A DNA stretch of 49,693 nucleotides from Candidatus Fimousia stercorigallinarum (GTDB lineage: Bacteria; Bacillota; Clostridia; Lachnospirales; Lachnospiraceae). The stretch's first letter is position 1; every line of letters starts with the position of its first letter. The translations under genes were made by a program, and so were the position numbers. The notes beneath the pieces are model-generated. The model searched no databases and was not told where the DNA came from. It was given only the letters and a program-made list of their open reading frames with translations. Positions 1 to 9,261 of this stretch are shown here, in pieces. The stretch spans positions 1-49,693 of the forward strand of contig DVKZ01000003.1 of the NCBI GenBank assembly GCA_018715775.1, written 5' to 3'.

Positions 1-49
1 ATCTCCTTTTAGGTGGATGGTTGATAGTTATTTGTGCAACTCTATTATA
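1..49 (-). promoter_or_regulatory. Promoter and ribosome site of a gene beyond the left edge
   Basis: On the minus strand an extended -10 element (TGGTATAAT, TATAAT at 44-49) is followed by an untranslated stretch and a strong ribosome site, AAAAGGAGAT, at 1-11. A minus-strand gene therefore almost certainly starts just left of position 1. I see no convincing -35, which fits an extended -10 promoter. The gene itself is outside the window. Confidence 0.6.
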
Positions 50-58
50 CCATAAACC

Positions 59-454
59 TTGAGGAGATATTTTATTTTGTATAATAAAAAATCCCGTATT
101 TATGCGGGTTTTGGCGTTTCGCAAACGCCTAATTTTTTTTATAATGAAAGGAGAAATTGTTATGACAATGACAACCAGAAAGGCAATTCGGAAGTGAGCG
201 TGAGATATATGCAGGCATGGGAAGAACGAGTGATCGAACAGCAGGCAGCGAAAGAAGAAGGACGAAAAGAAGGTAGACAGGAAGGGATAAAGGAAGGTTT
301 TAGAGAAGCACATTTAACTCTGGTACGAAAAAAGCTGACCAGAGGATTCGATGCCGAACAGATTGCAGAGGCACTGGAATTAGACAGAACAGAAGTAGAT
401 GCTTTGATCGAAGAAATCCAATTAGATGAAAAAAGGCAGGAAAATGAAAGGTAA
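59..454 (+). pseudogene. C-terminal remnant of an Rpn/PD-(D/E)XK nuclease-like protein
   Basis: The frame ending at 454 carries the typical tail of Rpn (recombination-promoting nuclease, transposase_31-like) proteins: a charged run rich in EGRKEGRQEGIKEG, then a short helical C-terminus (LTRGFDAEQIAEALELDRTEVDAL). The nuclease domain is missing. The good ribosome site (AAAGGAG, 148-154) leads to an ATG at 162 in another frame, which encodes only 11 codons (MTMTTRKAIRK) before a stop. A one-base shift there would enter the Rpn frame. I read this as a truncated, frameshifted remnant. The first 35 or so codons of the long frame look non-coding. Family assignment rests on the tail only. Confidence 0.5.
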
Positions 455-459
455 GAATA

Positions 460-502
460 GGGCTGCCCTGAAAACATAATTCAGGACAGCCCGCTGTTTT
501 TA
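460..502 (+). terminator. Rho-independent terminator after the Rpn remnant
   Basis: GGGCTGCCCTGAA (460-472) pairs with TTCAGGACAGCCC (480-492), with one G.U-type mismatch, followed by a T run at 497-502. Confidence 0.85.
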
Positions 503-527
503 TCATACAAGTCCAACCATTCTCTTT

Positions 528-1049
528 TTATACTAATGTCATAAACCATTCTACGGTTGCCGGATCATAGTGTGAAAAGAATAAGCTTTCGCCTCCATCT
601 AAAGCTTCAATTTTAGCCATTTCTTCTGTCGTCAGATTAAAATCAAACACTCGGAAGTTTTCTTCCATTCTTTCTACATGTGTTGATTTTGGAATAACAA
701 CAACATCACTTTGAAGCAAAAATCTTAAAGCAACCTGTGCAACAGATTTTCCGTATTTGTCTCCGATTTCTTTTAATACCGGATTCGTGAAATAATTATT
801 TTTTCCTTCTGCAAATGGTCCCCAGGATTCAATCTGCGTACCATTTTTCTTCATATACTCTTTTGCAACTTTCTGTTGCTGGAACACATGCGTTTCTACC
901 TGGTTAACTGCCGGTTTAATCTCAGCAAAGTGATTGATGTCCAGATATCTGTCCGGATAGAAGTTGGAAACGCCAATGGCTCTTACTTTTCCTTCTTTAT
1001 AAGCTTCTTCCATAGCACGGTATGTTCCATAATAATCGCCAAAAGGAAC
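528..1049 (-). pseudogene. Aldo/keto reductase, N-terminal half deleted
   Basis: From about [20 protein letters not shown] onward this matches the C-terminal half of aldo/keto reductases (family reaction: NAD(P)H-dependent reduction of aldehydes, ketones or sugars). Visible family marks are the [10 protein letters not shown] strand, the NQVETH segment and the [18 protein letters not shown]-binding tail. The N-terminal ~100 residues, with the catalytic Asp, Tyr and Lys of the TIM barrel, are absent. At about 1046-1051 the sequence switches into the antisense of a LysR gene, so the upstream residues of the open frame are an accident. The remaining fragment cannot be an active enzyme. Its former start and promoter were lost together with those of the divergent regulator. 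Confidence 0.85.
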
Positions 1050-1050
1050 A

Positions 1051-1830
1051 TTGTCGGCAGCCGCGGAGAAACTGCACATTTCACAACCGACGATCACCCG
1101 TACAATGCAGCATCTGGAAGAAGCATTCGGAGTTTCTCTTTTTGTAAGGGGAAAGAATAAGATCAGCCTGAATGATACTGGCGAACACGCGGTTGTCCAT
1201 GCAAGACAGCTTTTATTAAATGCAGAAAATGTACTTCGAACTGTCCGGGAATTTGACCGAAACCGCCGGACGATCACTGTCAGTTCCTGTGCACCGGCTC
1301 CTTTATGGTCCGCACTTCCTGCCCTTGCCGCAGCTTACCCTGATATGACCATCGCTTCTTCCCTGAAAAAGATACCGGTCATCTTAGACGAGATTCGTTC
1401 CGATACCTGTCAAATCGCGATTCTTCCGGAAGAATGCATACTGGAGCATCATCTGTGCATTCCATTTTTAAAGGAAAATCTATCCGTCTGTGTGCCAAAA
1501 TCCCATGCGCTTGCAGAGAAATCTTCTGTCACATTTGCGGATATGAATGGATTTAATTTTCTTCTACGTTCTGAGATTGGATTTTGGGATGAAATGTGCC
1601 GTGTTCAGATGCCGGCATCCCGATTTTTTGTACAGACAGATGAGTATGCATTCATCGAATTGATCCGGGAATCCGCCCTTCCGTTCTTTACAACGAATCT
1701 CGCCGCTAATATTGTCGGGTTCGTACAGAACAGGGTCGAGATCCCGGTCAGCAATCCGGAAGCTATGGTAACGTATTACCTGATCTGCCATATGGATCAT
1801 GAAGAATACGCAAAAATCCTCTGTCATTAA
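1051..1830 (+). pseudogene. LysR-family transcriptional regulator missing its first ~20 codons
   Basis: The reading frame begins abruptly in the middle of the winged-helix domain ([20 protein letters not shown], then [20 protein letters not shown]). The usual opening helix of LysR proteins and any ribosome site are absent. The rest is a complete LysR effector-binding domain of about 200 residues ending at 1830. Immediately upstream is the truncated aldo/keto reductase on the other strand. LysR genes are commonly divergent from their target, so this was probably the regulator of that reductase. The TTG at 1051 is an unlikely start because it begins at the deletion junction without a Shine-Dalgarno. 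Confidence 0.8.
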
Positions 1831-1837
1831 AGAATTT

Positions 1838-3193
1838 TTACTCAAATGAAGGATGTTGCTTCCATTTCCGCATTATATAAATATAATACGGCACTAAAGG
1901 GATCAGAGCAGCAATCCATGCGGCAGGATCCGATAGGCACACACCTGCAAAACTGGTCTTTCCTGCAACAAGGGTAACAATCGTGCTCCTTGCCGCCAGT
2001 TCAAACACTCCACCGAGCATTGGCACAAGCCCATACCCCATTCCCTGAAGCGTGTTTCTATAAAGAAAAATGCTTCCCAGGAATGGATAGCACCAAAATA
2101 CCGTATGGAAATACGTTTCTGCTGCAGCGATCACACCAGTCTCTGAGGAGTTAACAAATAACAACATCATGTATTTGCCGAAGAAATATACGACAAACAT
2201 GATGACCACACTCCAGATCCAGATCATAATCTGGGTATATTTCACCCCGGTTCTTACCCGATCCATCTTTCCGGCACCTCGGTTCTGTCCGACATAAGTC
2301 GCGGATGTCGCTCCAAAAGCAGTGAATACGGTCGAAATGATATTCTGCATCTTTCCTGCAGCCGAAAATCCTGCCATATATACCGCACCATAAATATTGA
2401 CCGCGCCCTGCACAATGATCGTTCCGATTGCAGTAATGGAAAACTGGAGTCCCATCGGAATTCCAAGGGACAGAAGTCTTCCGATACTCAAAAAAGAAAT
2501 ACGAAAATCTTCTTTTTTCAGATGCAAAATCGGAAATTTCTTCACAATATAATAAAAACAAAGCAATGCTGAAATTCCCTGTGCAATTACGGTCGCATAC
2601 GCGCAACCGTCTACTCCCATGCCGAAGCATACGATAAACACAATATCAAGCACAACATTGATCATCGCGGATATGATCAGAAAATAAAGCGGCGATCTGG
2701 AATCGCCCAATGCTCTTAAAAAGGCCGCCAGAGAATTGTAGGATGCTGTTACGATCAGCCCCGCATAAATAATTCTCATATAAGCCGTCACATCCGGCAT
2801 AATTTCAGCAGAAAAATTCATCATCCTTAAAATCGGTTCATTCAATGCAAGGAGTCCGATCGTCATAAGGATCGCAAATGCTGCAGTCAGATAAACGGAC
2901 ATCGCAACATAGTGTCTCATTTTATTATAATCCTTTGCGCCAAACCGTTGGGATACGAGTATCGCAAATCCACTGCTCAGCCCCATTAGCCATCCGGTCA
3001 CAAAAAACATCAGCGATCCGGTACTTCCGATCGCTGCCAGCGCATTGACGCCGATAAACTGGCCTGCCACAATGGAGTCCGCTACATTATAAAATTGCTG
3101 AAAAATATTACCCAGGCAGACCGGTACCATGAACCGTAGGATCAACCGTACCGGACTGCCGGATGTCATATCATTTGTAGTATTCGCTGCCAT
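1838..3193 (-). CDS. MATE family efflux transporter
   Basis: A 451-residue integral membrane protein with about 12 hydrophobic segments and the MATE N-terminal signature (GSPVRLILRFMVPVCLGNI, then FYNVADSIVAGQFIG). MATE proteins export cationic drugs or metabolites using Na+ or H+ gradients. The length is normal. The start is 2 bp after the ddh stop and has no strong ribosome site, so translation is probably coupled to ddh, and the two likely share one transcript. The gene runs convergently into the LysR pseudogene with only 7 bp between stops. The substrate cannot be read from sequence. Confidence 0.9.
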   Translation of the reverse strand: MAANTTNDMTSGSPVRLILRFMVPVCLGNIFQQFYNVADSIVAGQFIGVNALAAIGSTGSLMFFVTGWLMGLSSGFAILVSQRFGAKDYNKMRHYVAMSVYLTAAFAILMTIGLLALNEPILRMMNFSAEIMPDVTAYMRIIYAGLIVTASYNSLAAFLRALGDSRSPLYFLIISAMINVVLDIVFIVCFGMGVDGCAYATVIAQGISALLCFYYIVKKFPILHLKKEDFRISFLSIGRLLSLGIPMGLQFSITAIGTIIVQGAVNIYGAVYMAGFSAAGKMQNIISTVFTAFGATSATYVGQNRGAGKMDRVRTGVKYTQIMIWIWSVVIMFVVYFFGKYMMLLFVNSSETGVIAAAETYFHTVFWCYPFLGSIFLYRNTLQGMGYGLVPMLGGVFELAARSTIVTLVAGKTSFAGVCLSDPAAWIAALIPLVPYYIYIMRKWKQHPSFE

Positions 3194-3195
3194 TT

Positions 3196-4182
3196 TTATA
3201 ACATATGTTTGCGAAGCTCTGCTCCATCTTCTGCGCTTAAGTATGCCGGAGCAATGTCGAAGACAGTCTTACATCCGTCCTGCCCTTCTTTATTCAGGCG
3301 GTATGCGGCTCTTGCATATGCTACCAGAACAGAAGAGGTAAATTCAGGGTTGGAATCTAACTTCAGACTGTATTCAATCACATGTTTATTCTCATCGTTC
3401 CAGCCTGTCGATCCTGTGCGGATCACGAAACCGCCGTGAGGGATGCCTGCGTGGTCGCGCTGTAATTCTTCTTCGCTGATAAAATGTACTGTCGTATCAT
3501 AATCAGAGAAATAATTCGGCATTGTCACGATTTCTTTTTCAATCGCTGCAAGGTCTGCTCCTTCTTCTGCGACAACAAAACATTCTCTTGTATGTTTTTC
3601 GCGGGTGGTCAGTTCCGGATCTGCACCGCTTCTGACAGCTTCCAATGCGCTTTCTACTGGAATCGTATACTGTCTTGCGTCCTTGACGCCTTCAATACGG
3701 CGGATCGCATCAGAATGTCCCTGGCTGACACCTTTTCCCCAGAATGTATAGTCATGTCCGCCCGGAAGGATTGCATTTGCGTATAATCTGTTTAAGGAGA
3801 ACATTCCCGGATCCCAGCCCACGGAGATAATTCCGACATGACCGCTTTCCTTTGCTGCCTGATCGACATGTTCAAAATGTTCCGGAATCTTTGCATGCGT
3901 GTCAAAACTGTCGATCACGTTAAAATACTTTGCAAGTTCCGGTGTCTGAACAGGAAGATCGGTCGCACTTCCGCCGCATAAGATCATGACATCGATCTGA
4001 TCTTTCATTGCCGGTGCATCTGCTGCTGCATAAACGGAAACACCTTCTGTCTGGATTTTGACCGTTTTCGGATCTCTGCGGGTAAATACTGCCACAAGTT
4101 CTGTATCCGGATTATGGCGGATCGCAGATTCAATTCCTTTTCCTAAATTTCCATATCCATAAATTCCAATTTTAATTGCCAT
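3196..4182 (-). CDS. ddh: meso-Diaminopimelate dehydrogenase
   Basis: A 328-residue cytosolic oxidoreductase. This enzyme makes meso-2,6-diaminopimelate in one NADPH-dependent step from tetrahydrodipicolinate, bypassing the succinylase, acetylase and aminotransferase branches of lysine synthesis. The N-terminal dinucleotide fold is clear (KIGIYGYGNLGKGIE), as are SVGWDPGMFSLNR and the substrate-domain segments GKGVSQGHSDAIRRIEGV and HGGFVIRTGSTGWN. The length matches the family. The start has a good ribosome site (AGAAAGGAA) and a TTGATT-17-TATAAT promoter upstream. It is divergent from the asparaginase gene and probably co-transcribed with the MATE gene. Confidence 0.95.
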   Translation of the reverse strand: MAIKIGIYGYGNLGKGIESAIRHNPDTELVAVFTRRDPKTVKIQTEGVSVYAAADAPAMKDQIDVMILCGGSATDLPVQTPELAKYFNVIDSFDTHAKIPEHFEHVDQAAKESGHVGIISVGWDPGMFSLNRLYANAILPGGHDYTFWGKGVSQGHSDAIRRIEGVKDARQYTIPVESALEAVRSGADPELTTREKHTRECFVVAEEGADLAAIEKEIVTMPNYFSDYDTTVHFISEEELQRDHAGIPHGGFVIRTGSTGWNDENKHVIEYSLKLDSNPEFTSSVLVAYARAAYRLNKEGQDGCKTVFDIAPAYLSAEDGAELRKHML

Positions 4183-4221
4183 AAACTTTATTTCCTTTCT
4201 AAAATTATCGTATTCCGTCTT

Positions 4222-4250
4222 ATTATATAATATTTTGTTCTATTAATCAA
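4222..4250 (-). promoter_or_regulatory. Promoter of ddh
   Basis: -35 TTGATT (4245-4250 on the plus strand, read in reverse), 17-bp spacer, -10 TATAAT (4222-4227), about 40 bp upstream of the ddh ATG. Confidence 0.7.
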
Positions 4251-4299
4251 AATATTTCTATTGATTTTCGTAAAATGACTATATTTTTTCAACCACCTC

Positions 4300-4328
4300 T
4301 TGTAAAGAAAAAATACAATGTGTAAAAT
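4300..4328 (+). promoter_or_regulatory. Possible promoter of the asparaginase gene
   Basis: TTGTAA (4300-4305), 17-bp spacer, TAAAAT (4323-4328) preceded by TGT. It is a moderate match and lies 50 bp upstream of the chosen ATG, divergent from the ddh promoter. Confidence 0.45.
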
Positions 4329-4378
4329 CAAAACAGTGATTGCAATTTACAAAACAACATTTTAGGAAGGAGTTCTTT

Positions 4379-5368
4379 ATGAAACACATACTAATGCTTT
4401 CCACCGGCGGAACGATTGCTTCGGAACCAACGGATCACGGCCTGTCCCCGGAACTTTCGGGAAATGATCTGCTGGCTCTGATCCCGGAATTAGAAGGGTT
4501 GTGCCGGATCAGCTGCAAAGAAATCCTGAATATCGACAGCTCCAACATGCAGCCGGAACACTGGATCCGGATGGCACATGCAGTTTCCGAAGCCCAGGAT
4601 GCGTATGACGGAATCGTGATCACACACGGAACCGATACAATGGCCTACTCCGCTTCTGCTTTAAGTTTTATGCTGCAAAATCTGCAAAAACCGATCATTC
4701 TGACAGGCTCTCAGCTGTCGATCACGGAAGAGGGCACCGATGGCAAACGCAATATTTTAGATGCATTTCGCACTGCCGTTTCCGGCATTCCAGGTGTCTT
4801 TATTGTTTTTTGTGGAAGGATCCTGTGCGGAACAAGGGCAAAAAAGATGTATACAAAAGATTTTGATGCATTTCACAGCATCAATGCAGAAGATATCGGA
4901 CGGATCCGTGAGGACGGAACCGTAGAGGTAAAAGATTTTCCGCGCCAGATCAAAGATTTTCAGCCGGATATCCGTCTAAATCCGAATATTTGTACATTAA
5001 CTCTGCTTCCCGGTATGGATCCGAAATTATTCGACACGGTCCTCGATCTTGGATATGACGGCATCATCCTGGAAGCATTTGGATGCGGCGGCATCCCCAA
5101 TCAGGAACGAAGCCTTCTCCCATGCCTGAAAAAGGCACAGGAAAAAGGAGTCATCGTTGTCATCGTTTCCCAATGTCCATATGAAGCAGTCGATCTTACC
5201 ATCTATGACGTCAATGTACAGGCTGCCAGACTCGGAGCGGTATCAGGCCTCGATATGACCCTGGAAACCGTGACTGCAAAACTAATGTGGGTACTTGCAC
5301 ATACAATAGAGCCGGAAACAGTTAAAACGATGATGCACACCTGCTATGCAGGGGAATTTACCATATGA
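4379..5368 (+). CDS. ansA: L-asparaginase (type I-like)
   Basis: A 329-residue asparaginase, which hydrolyses L-asparagine to aspartate and ammonia. Both catalytic threonine regions are present: MLSTGGTIASEP near the N-terminus and VITHGTDTMAYSASAL around residue 80, followed by KPIILTGSQ. No signal peptide is seen, so it is probably the cytoplasmic type. The start at 4379 is chosen because AGGAAGGAG lies 6 bp upstream; a TTG 13 codons earlier has no ribosome site. The gene is divergent from ddh and convergent with the M15 peptidase, with only 3 bp between stops. Substrate preference (Asn versus Gln) cannot be decided here. Confidence 0.9.
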   Translation: MKHILMLSTGGTIASEPTDHGLSPELSGNDLLALIPELEGLCRISCKEILNIDSSNMQPEHWIRMAHAVSEAQDAYDGIVITHGTDTMAYSASALSFMLQNLQKPIILTGSQLSITEEGTDGKRNILDAFRTAVSGIPGVFIVFCGRILCGTRAKKMYTKDFDAFHSINAEDIGRIREDGTVEVKDFPRQIKDFQPDIRLNPNICTLTLLPGMDPKLFDTVLDLGYDGIILEAFGCGGIPNQERSLLPCLKKAQEKGVIVVIVSQCPYEAVDLTIYDVNVQAARLGAVSGLDMTLETVTAKLMWVLAHTIEPETVKTMMHTCYAGEFTI

Positions 5369-5371
5369 TCC

Positions 5372-6157
5372 TCATTCCCCCTGCTTCTTTTGAAAATGCT
5401 GATAATCTTTCACCGAGTTCCAATTGCCGCCCCAAAAAAATCCATGTTCGGTAAACAATTGATAACAGAGATCATCCGTATCAATTTTATTTGGCGTATC
5501 TTGCGTGCGGTCCACATATTCTCCCGCATTTGCAGGAGAATAACCTTCCACCGTAATGTACGGATTGTAGAGAGGATTGATGTCGATCGCACGGCCATAC
5601 GCATGCTGGGATAGATGATCGCTGCCAGGCACCGGCCGAAAATTGAAACAGGACGTATTATTATCTTCCATCGATGCTTCATCATCTCCATGATACACAT
5701 CGATCAGAAGCATTTTTTCAATCGGATACGCATGCGCATACAGTTCCAGGAAAATTGCTGTCAGATCATCCGCCAGATCCCTGTGGCACACGAGTTCTCC
5801 GATATGCGTTTTCCCGTCAAAACCCATGTGCAGTACCCGGACATAACGGAGTTCTTCTCTCGAGACAACACAATCTTCTCCAAACGAAACTCCATCCATC
5901 CGTGCAAACACATGATCCGGAATTTCCTCATAATAAAACAAATCTGCAGAGTCCAGTTCTTCTAATTCACCTTCAGCTACAATGCTTCCCGCTTCTCTTG
6001 CATCAATATCCGCTTTCGTAACCGTTTGTTCTTCTGTAATTCTTTTCTTCTGTGTTGTGGATGACTGTTCTTCATTTGTACCACGAACATCGAAGTGGCA
6101 TCCGCAAAACGCAAATGCCACAACAATACATAACATGATCAAATTTATTTTTTTCAT
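5372..6157 (-). CDS. M15-family D,D-carboxypeptidase-like exported peptidase
   Basis: About 261 residues. An N-terminal hydrophobic segment ends in AFCGCHF, an imperfect lipobox, so this is probably an exported lipoprotein. The C-terminal half has the VanY/M15 zinc motifs: SQHAYGRAIDINPLYNPY supplies the His and Asp ligands, and KDYQHFQ supplies the last His. Known relatives trim D-Ala or the peptide stems of peptidoglycan. The region between the lipobox and the domain is rich in E, T and S and is probably a spacer. The ATG at 6157 is preferred over a TTG four codons earlier. The gene follows the NSS transporter stop by a few bases, so the two are probably co-transcribed. Confidence 0.8.
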   Translation of the reverse strand: MKKINLIMLCIVVAFAFCGCHFDVRGTNEEQSSTTQKKRITEEQTVTKADIDAREAGSIVAEGELEELDSADLFYYEEIPDHVFARMDGVSFGEDCVVSREELRYVRVLHMGFDGKTHIGELVCHRDLADDLTAIFLELYAHAYPIEKMLLIDVYHGDDEASMEDNNTSCFNFRPVPGSDHLSQHAYGRAIDINPLYNPYITVEGYSPANAGEYVDRTQDTPNKIDTDDLCYQLFTEHGFFWGGNWNSVKDYQHFQKKQGE

Positions 6158-6172
6158 ACTTTCAACCAATGA

Positions 6173-7570
6173 TTATAAGGTTAAGATTCCAAATGACTGC
6201 AGGAATAACAGAATCAGCAGAACAGGAGCGATCACTTTTATCATCACAATATAAAGTCCTCTTCGGTGGAATTTATATTTTCCCTGCGTTACTTCATCAA
6301 TAACCGTACGCGGTCCGACAACCCATCCGATCAGGATACATTCGAAAAGCGCGCATAACGGCATGAGACAGTTGTTGCTGATATAGTCCAGGATATCCAG
6401 AATCTGTCCGACTGTTCCATTTGGCAGGGTTACTTCAAAATACAGGTAATTATAACCAAAGCATACGATCAGCCCGAATACGAATGCGTAAAGTGTAACA
6501 AGGATCGTACCCTTCTTTCGTGACCAATGGAACTTATCCATCAAACTGGAAACAATCGCTTCCATGATCGAGATGGAAGAGGTAACTGCCGCAAATACTA
6601 CCATAACGAAGAAAACAAAGCCGACAATTCCGCTCATTCTTCCCATAGAATCAAATACTTTCGGAAGCGATACAAACATCAGTCCGGGACCGGAAGACAT
6701 ACCTTCTCTTCCCATAAACGTAAATACAGCCGGGATGATCATCATACCAGCAAGGATTGCAACAGCCGAATCAAAAAATTCGATCTGGTTGATCGAAGAC
6801 ATCAGATTAGAGTCTTTTCTCGCATAGGAACCATACGCGACCATGATTCCCATCGCTACGCTGATCGAGAAGAACAGCTGTCCCATCGCATCCATCAGGA
6901 TAATGAAAAACTGCTGCAGCGTCATTCCTGTAAAATCAGGAACAAGATAGATCTTAAGCCCTTCCAGACCGGTTCTTGTCACACCGGCTGCATCCGTGTA
7001 AGAAAGAGTCATAGAATAAACCGAAATTGCAATAATGATGACAAATAAGATCGGCATCATGATCTTACTGCATCGTTCAATCCCGCCTTCTACTCCATTG
7101 TATACAACAAAGAACGTAATACCCAAATACACAAGCATCAGGACGATCGGCTGCCACGTTCCAGAAATAAACGATGTAAAATAACCATCCGCAGCCGCAG
7201 CACTTCCATTTCCGGTCAGATAAACAAGCATATATTTAATAACCCAGCCGCCGATCGCACAATAATACGGCAAAATGATCGCCGGGATCAAACAGGCAAC
7301 TACACCGAGCGGTTTCCATTTCGGATGCAGGCATCCGAACGCCGTTAACGGTCCCTGCCCGGTCTTTCTTCCGATCGCGATTTCCGTCGTCAGTAACGTA
7401 AATCCAAATGTCAAAACGAGAATGACATAAATAACTAAAAATGTTCCCCCGCCGTCTTTTGCTGCAAGATACGGAAATCTCCAGATATTCCCGAGTCCGA
7501 CAGCACTTCCCGCAGCCGCCATAATAAAACCGAGCGTGCCCGAGAAACTGCTTCGTTTTTGTTTCTCCAT
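6173..7570 (-). CDS. Neurotransmitter:sodium symporter (NSS/LeuT-type) family transporter
   Basis: A 465-residue inner-membrane protein of the LeuT family, which couples Na+ to uptake of amino acids or related amines. The diagnostic first helix is present (GFIMAAAGSAVGLGNIWRFP, containing the unwound Na+/substrate site), followed by KDGGGTFLVIY and EIAIGRKTGQGPLTAF. About 11-12 helices are expected. The start has a clear ribosome site (GAAGGAGA). A -10 TATAAT lies upstream at 7610-7615 with a weak -35. Substrate unknown; bacterial members carry Trp, Tyr, Leu or Ala. The M15 peptidase follows directly. Confidence 0.93.
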   Translation of the reverse strand: MEKQKRSSFSGTLGFIMAAAGSAVGLGNIWRFPYLAAKDGGGTFLVIYVILVLTFGFTLLTTEIAIGRKTGQGPLTAFGCLHPKWKPLGVVACLIPAIILPYYCAIGGWVIKYMLVYLTGNGSAAAADGYFTSFISGTWQPIVLMLVYLGITFFVVYNGVEGGIERCSKIMMPILFVIIIAISVYSMTLSYTDAAGVTRTGLEGLKIYLVPDFTGMTLQQFFIILMDAMGQLFFSISVAMGIMVAYGSYARKDSNLMSSINQIEFFDSAVAILAGMMIIPAVFTFMGREGMSSGPGLMFVSLPKVFDSMGRMSGIVGFVFFVMVVFAAVTSSISIMEAIVSSLMDKFHWSRKKGTILVTLYAFVFGLIVCFGYNYLYFEVTLPNGTVGQILDILDYISNNCLMPLCALFECILIGWVVGPRTVIDEVTQGKYKFHRRGLYIVMIKVIAPVLLILLFLQSFGILTL

Positions 7571-7639
7571 ATTTTTTCTCCTTCTTCATTATATATTTGA
7601 TGTGGTAACATTATACCCTCTTTCTGTTCTTGATTAAAG

Positions 7640-7671
7640 ATGAATTTTTAATTTTTTTAATTAAATTTCAT
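7640..7671 (-). terminator. Terminator of the second MATE gene
   Basis: On the minus strand GATGAAATTTAATT pairs with AATTAAAAATTCATC, followed by TTTAAT. The 5' arm starts in the last codons of the MATE gene. The hairpin is AT-rich and so only moderately convincing. Confidence 0.45.
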
Positions 7672-9010
7672 CCCTCGTTAATTTTTTTATCCAATTTCCA
7701 TAATGAGACATCAGATACGCCGGTACACACTTAAAAATCTGGTCCGCATTCAGACAGCAGACAACAACAGCCGGCGGCGCTTCCACAACAAATGCCATAA
7801 AAAAGGAAAGTGGAAGGACGATCATCCAGATGCTGATCAAGTCCATTTTCACTACATACATCGCACTGCCTCCGCCGCGGATGATCCCATTGTTCGTCGG
7901 CATCTGATATGACATGCCGACAAAAACAACAGAGAGAATGATCAGGAAGGTATTCGCCATCTCCTTTGTCGCCGGCTGCAGATCATACAGACTCAGAACA
8001 GGGATCCGCAGGAAAAAGAGTGTGATCCCGCCCAGAATGCCAATCGACAGAAACATTTTCTGAAGCCTGTCGGAATACCGCATAACACGCTCCATATTTC
8101 CTTCCCCGATTGCTTTTCCGATCATGATCGAGGCCGTGGAAGAAGCTCCATATACAATTGATTTTACCATCATAAATAACGTCGATGCAGCGCTGTTTGC
8201 CGCAATGGCCGCAGCCGTCATATGTCCGAGGATCACCGTCTGCAGCGCGGTATTCAGCCCCCACAAGCCCTGTACAACAACCATCGGAAGTGTTACCTTA
8301 AAGTAATCTCTTGCAAGAACCAGATCAAACTGTAAAAAATCACGAAGTCTGAGCCGCAAATTTCTCTCTTTTAACAACACAAACCCTATGAGGATCGCAC
8401 ATTCCACAATCCGGGCAGCCAAAGTGCCGATCGCTGCTCCGCGCACACCGAGTTCCGGCGCGCCAAATCGTCCGAAAATCAATATGGCATTGATGATGCA
8501 GTTGGTAAAGAGCGCGATCACTGACAGAACAAATGCAATTTTCACGGTTTCTACCATACGAAGAGCAGCCAGTAACACCTGTGTTATGGCAAAAAAGAAA
8601 AAGGTAAACCGGATAATGGACAGATAACGCACCCCTTCTTCGATGATCGGTACATCAGATGTAAAAATCCGCATTGCCTGAAAAGGGAAGCAAGTCACAA
8701 ATGCAAACAAAAGGACCGCCGTTACAAGGGCGGCCATCATTGCCGCCGCTGCAATCTTTTTCATCGGCTTTATCTGCATTTTCCCCCAGTACTGGCTGCC
8801 GAATATGACCATGCCGTCCCCAAGCGCACCCAGGATCTGCTGATAGACGAACTGGATCTGATTGACTGCCGCAACGCCTGCAAGGGAAGTTTCACTGTAG
8901 GATCCGAGCATGACGTTATCTGCAAGATTAACACTTAATGTCACGACATTTTGTAAAACGAGAATAAAATAAATAGAGAAAAAATTTTGGTAAAATGCTT
9001 TGTTTTTCAT
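7661..9010 (-). CDS. MATE family efflux transporter (second copy)
   Basis: A 449-residue multidrug/metabolite exporter of the MATE family. It has about 12 membrane segments and the N-terminal stretch SVNLADNVMLGSYSETSLAG, which matches family helix 1-2. It is only distantly similar to the MATE protein at 1838-3193, so it is not a recent duplicate. The ribosome site is weak and unusually far (AGGAAGG about 16 bp upstream of the ATG). A strong terminator hairpin lies 80 bp upstream, so the gene either has its own promoter in the 9011-9086 gap or depends on read-through. Substrate unknown. Confidence 0.9.
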   Translation of the reverse strand: MKNKAFYQNFFSIYFILVLQNVVTLSVNLADNVMLGSYSETSLAGVAAVNQIQFVYQQILGALGDGMVIFGSQYWGKMQIKPMKKIAAAAMMAALVTAVLLFAFVTCFPFQAMRIFTSDVPIIEEGVRYLSIIRFTFFFFAITQVLLAALRMVETVKIAFVLSVIALFTNCIINAILIFGRFGAPELGVRGAAIGTLAARIVECAILIGFVLLKERNLRLRLRDFLQFDLVLARDYFKVTLPMVVVQGLWGLNTALQTVILGHMTAAAIAANSAASTLFMMVKSIVYGASSTASIMIGKAIGEGNMERVMRYSDRLQKMFLSIGILGGITLFFLRIPVLSLYDLQPATKEMANTFLIILSVVFVGMSYQMPTNNGIIRGGGSAMYVVKMDLISIWMIVLPLSFFMAFVVEAPPAVVVCCLNADQIFKCVPAYLMSHYGNWIKKLTRDEI

Positions 9011-9086
9011 ATGTATCTTGTTATTCGCCTTCCTGTTCTGAATGAAATATCTTTATTATAAACGATGAAAAACACATTGAAAAGTG

Positions 9087-9132
9087 AAAAAACAGACCGG
9101 CCGTCCGGAGTTCTCCTCCAAACGGCCGATCT
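9087..9132 (-). terminator. Terminator downstream of the flavodoxin operon
   Basis: On the minus strand AGATCGGCCGT pairs with ACGGCCGGTCT, followed by GTTTTTTC. It sits 130 nt after the flavodoxin stop and 77 nt before the MATE start. It could end the flavodoxin transcript or act as an attenuator for the MATE gene. Confidence 0.8.
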
Positions 9133-9190
9133 GCTGCAAAAAAATGTAAAAATGTGTTACCAAAGGCTTTCTCTGGTTTAGGAAGGTTTA

Positions 9191-9225
9191 TACATGAAAG
9201 GCATACCCGACCTTTCATATATGTA
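9191..9225. repeat. Imperfect inverted repeat in the flavodoxin-MATE gap
   Basis: TACATGAAAGG (9191-9201) faces CCTTTCATATATGTA (9211-9225), an 11-bp arm with a bulge and no T tract. It could be an operator or an RNA stem. Confidence 0.4.
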
Positions 9226-9261
9226 TCAAAATAGAAATTTATTTTTATGATAAAGACAAAT

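Noticed and set aside
528..1277. A full 249-residue aldo/keto reductase
   Set aside because: The first ~75 residues are antisense LysR sequence and carry no reductase features.
9021..9218. 65-codon minus-strand open frame upstream of the second MATE gene
   Set aside because: It runs through the strong terminator hairpin, has no ribosome site and no recognisable composition.
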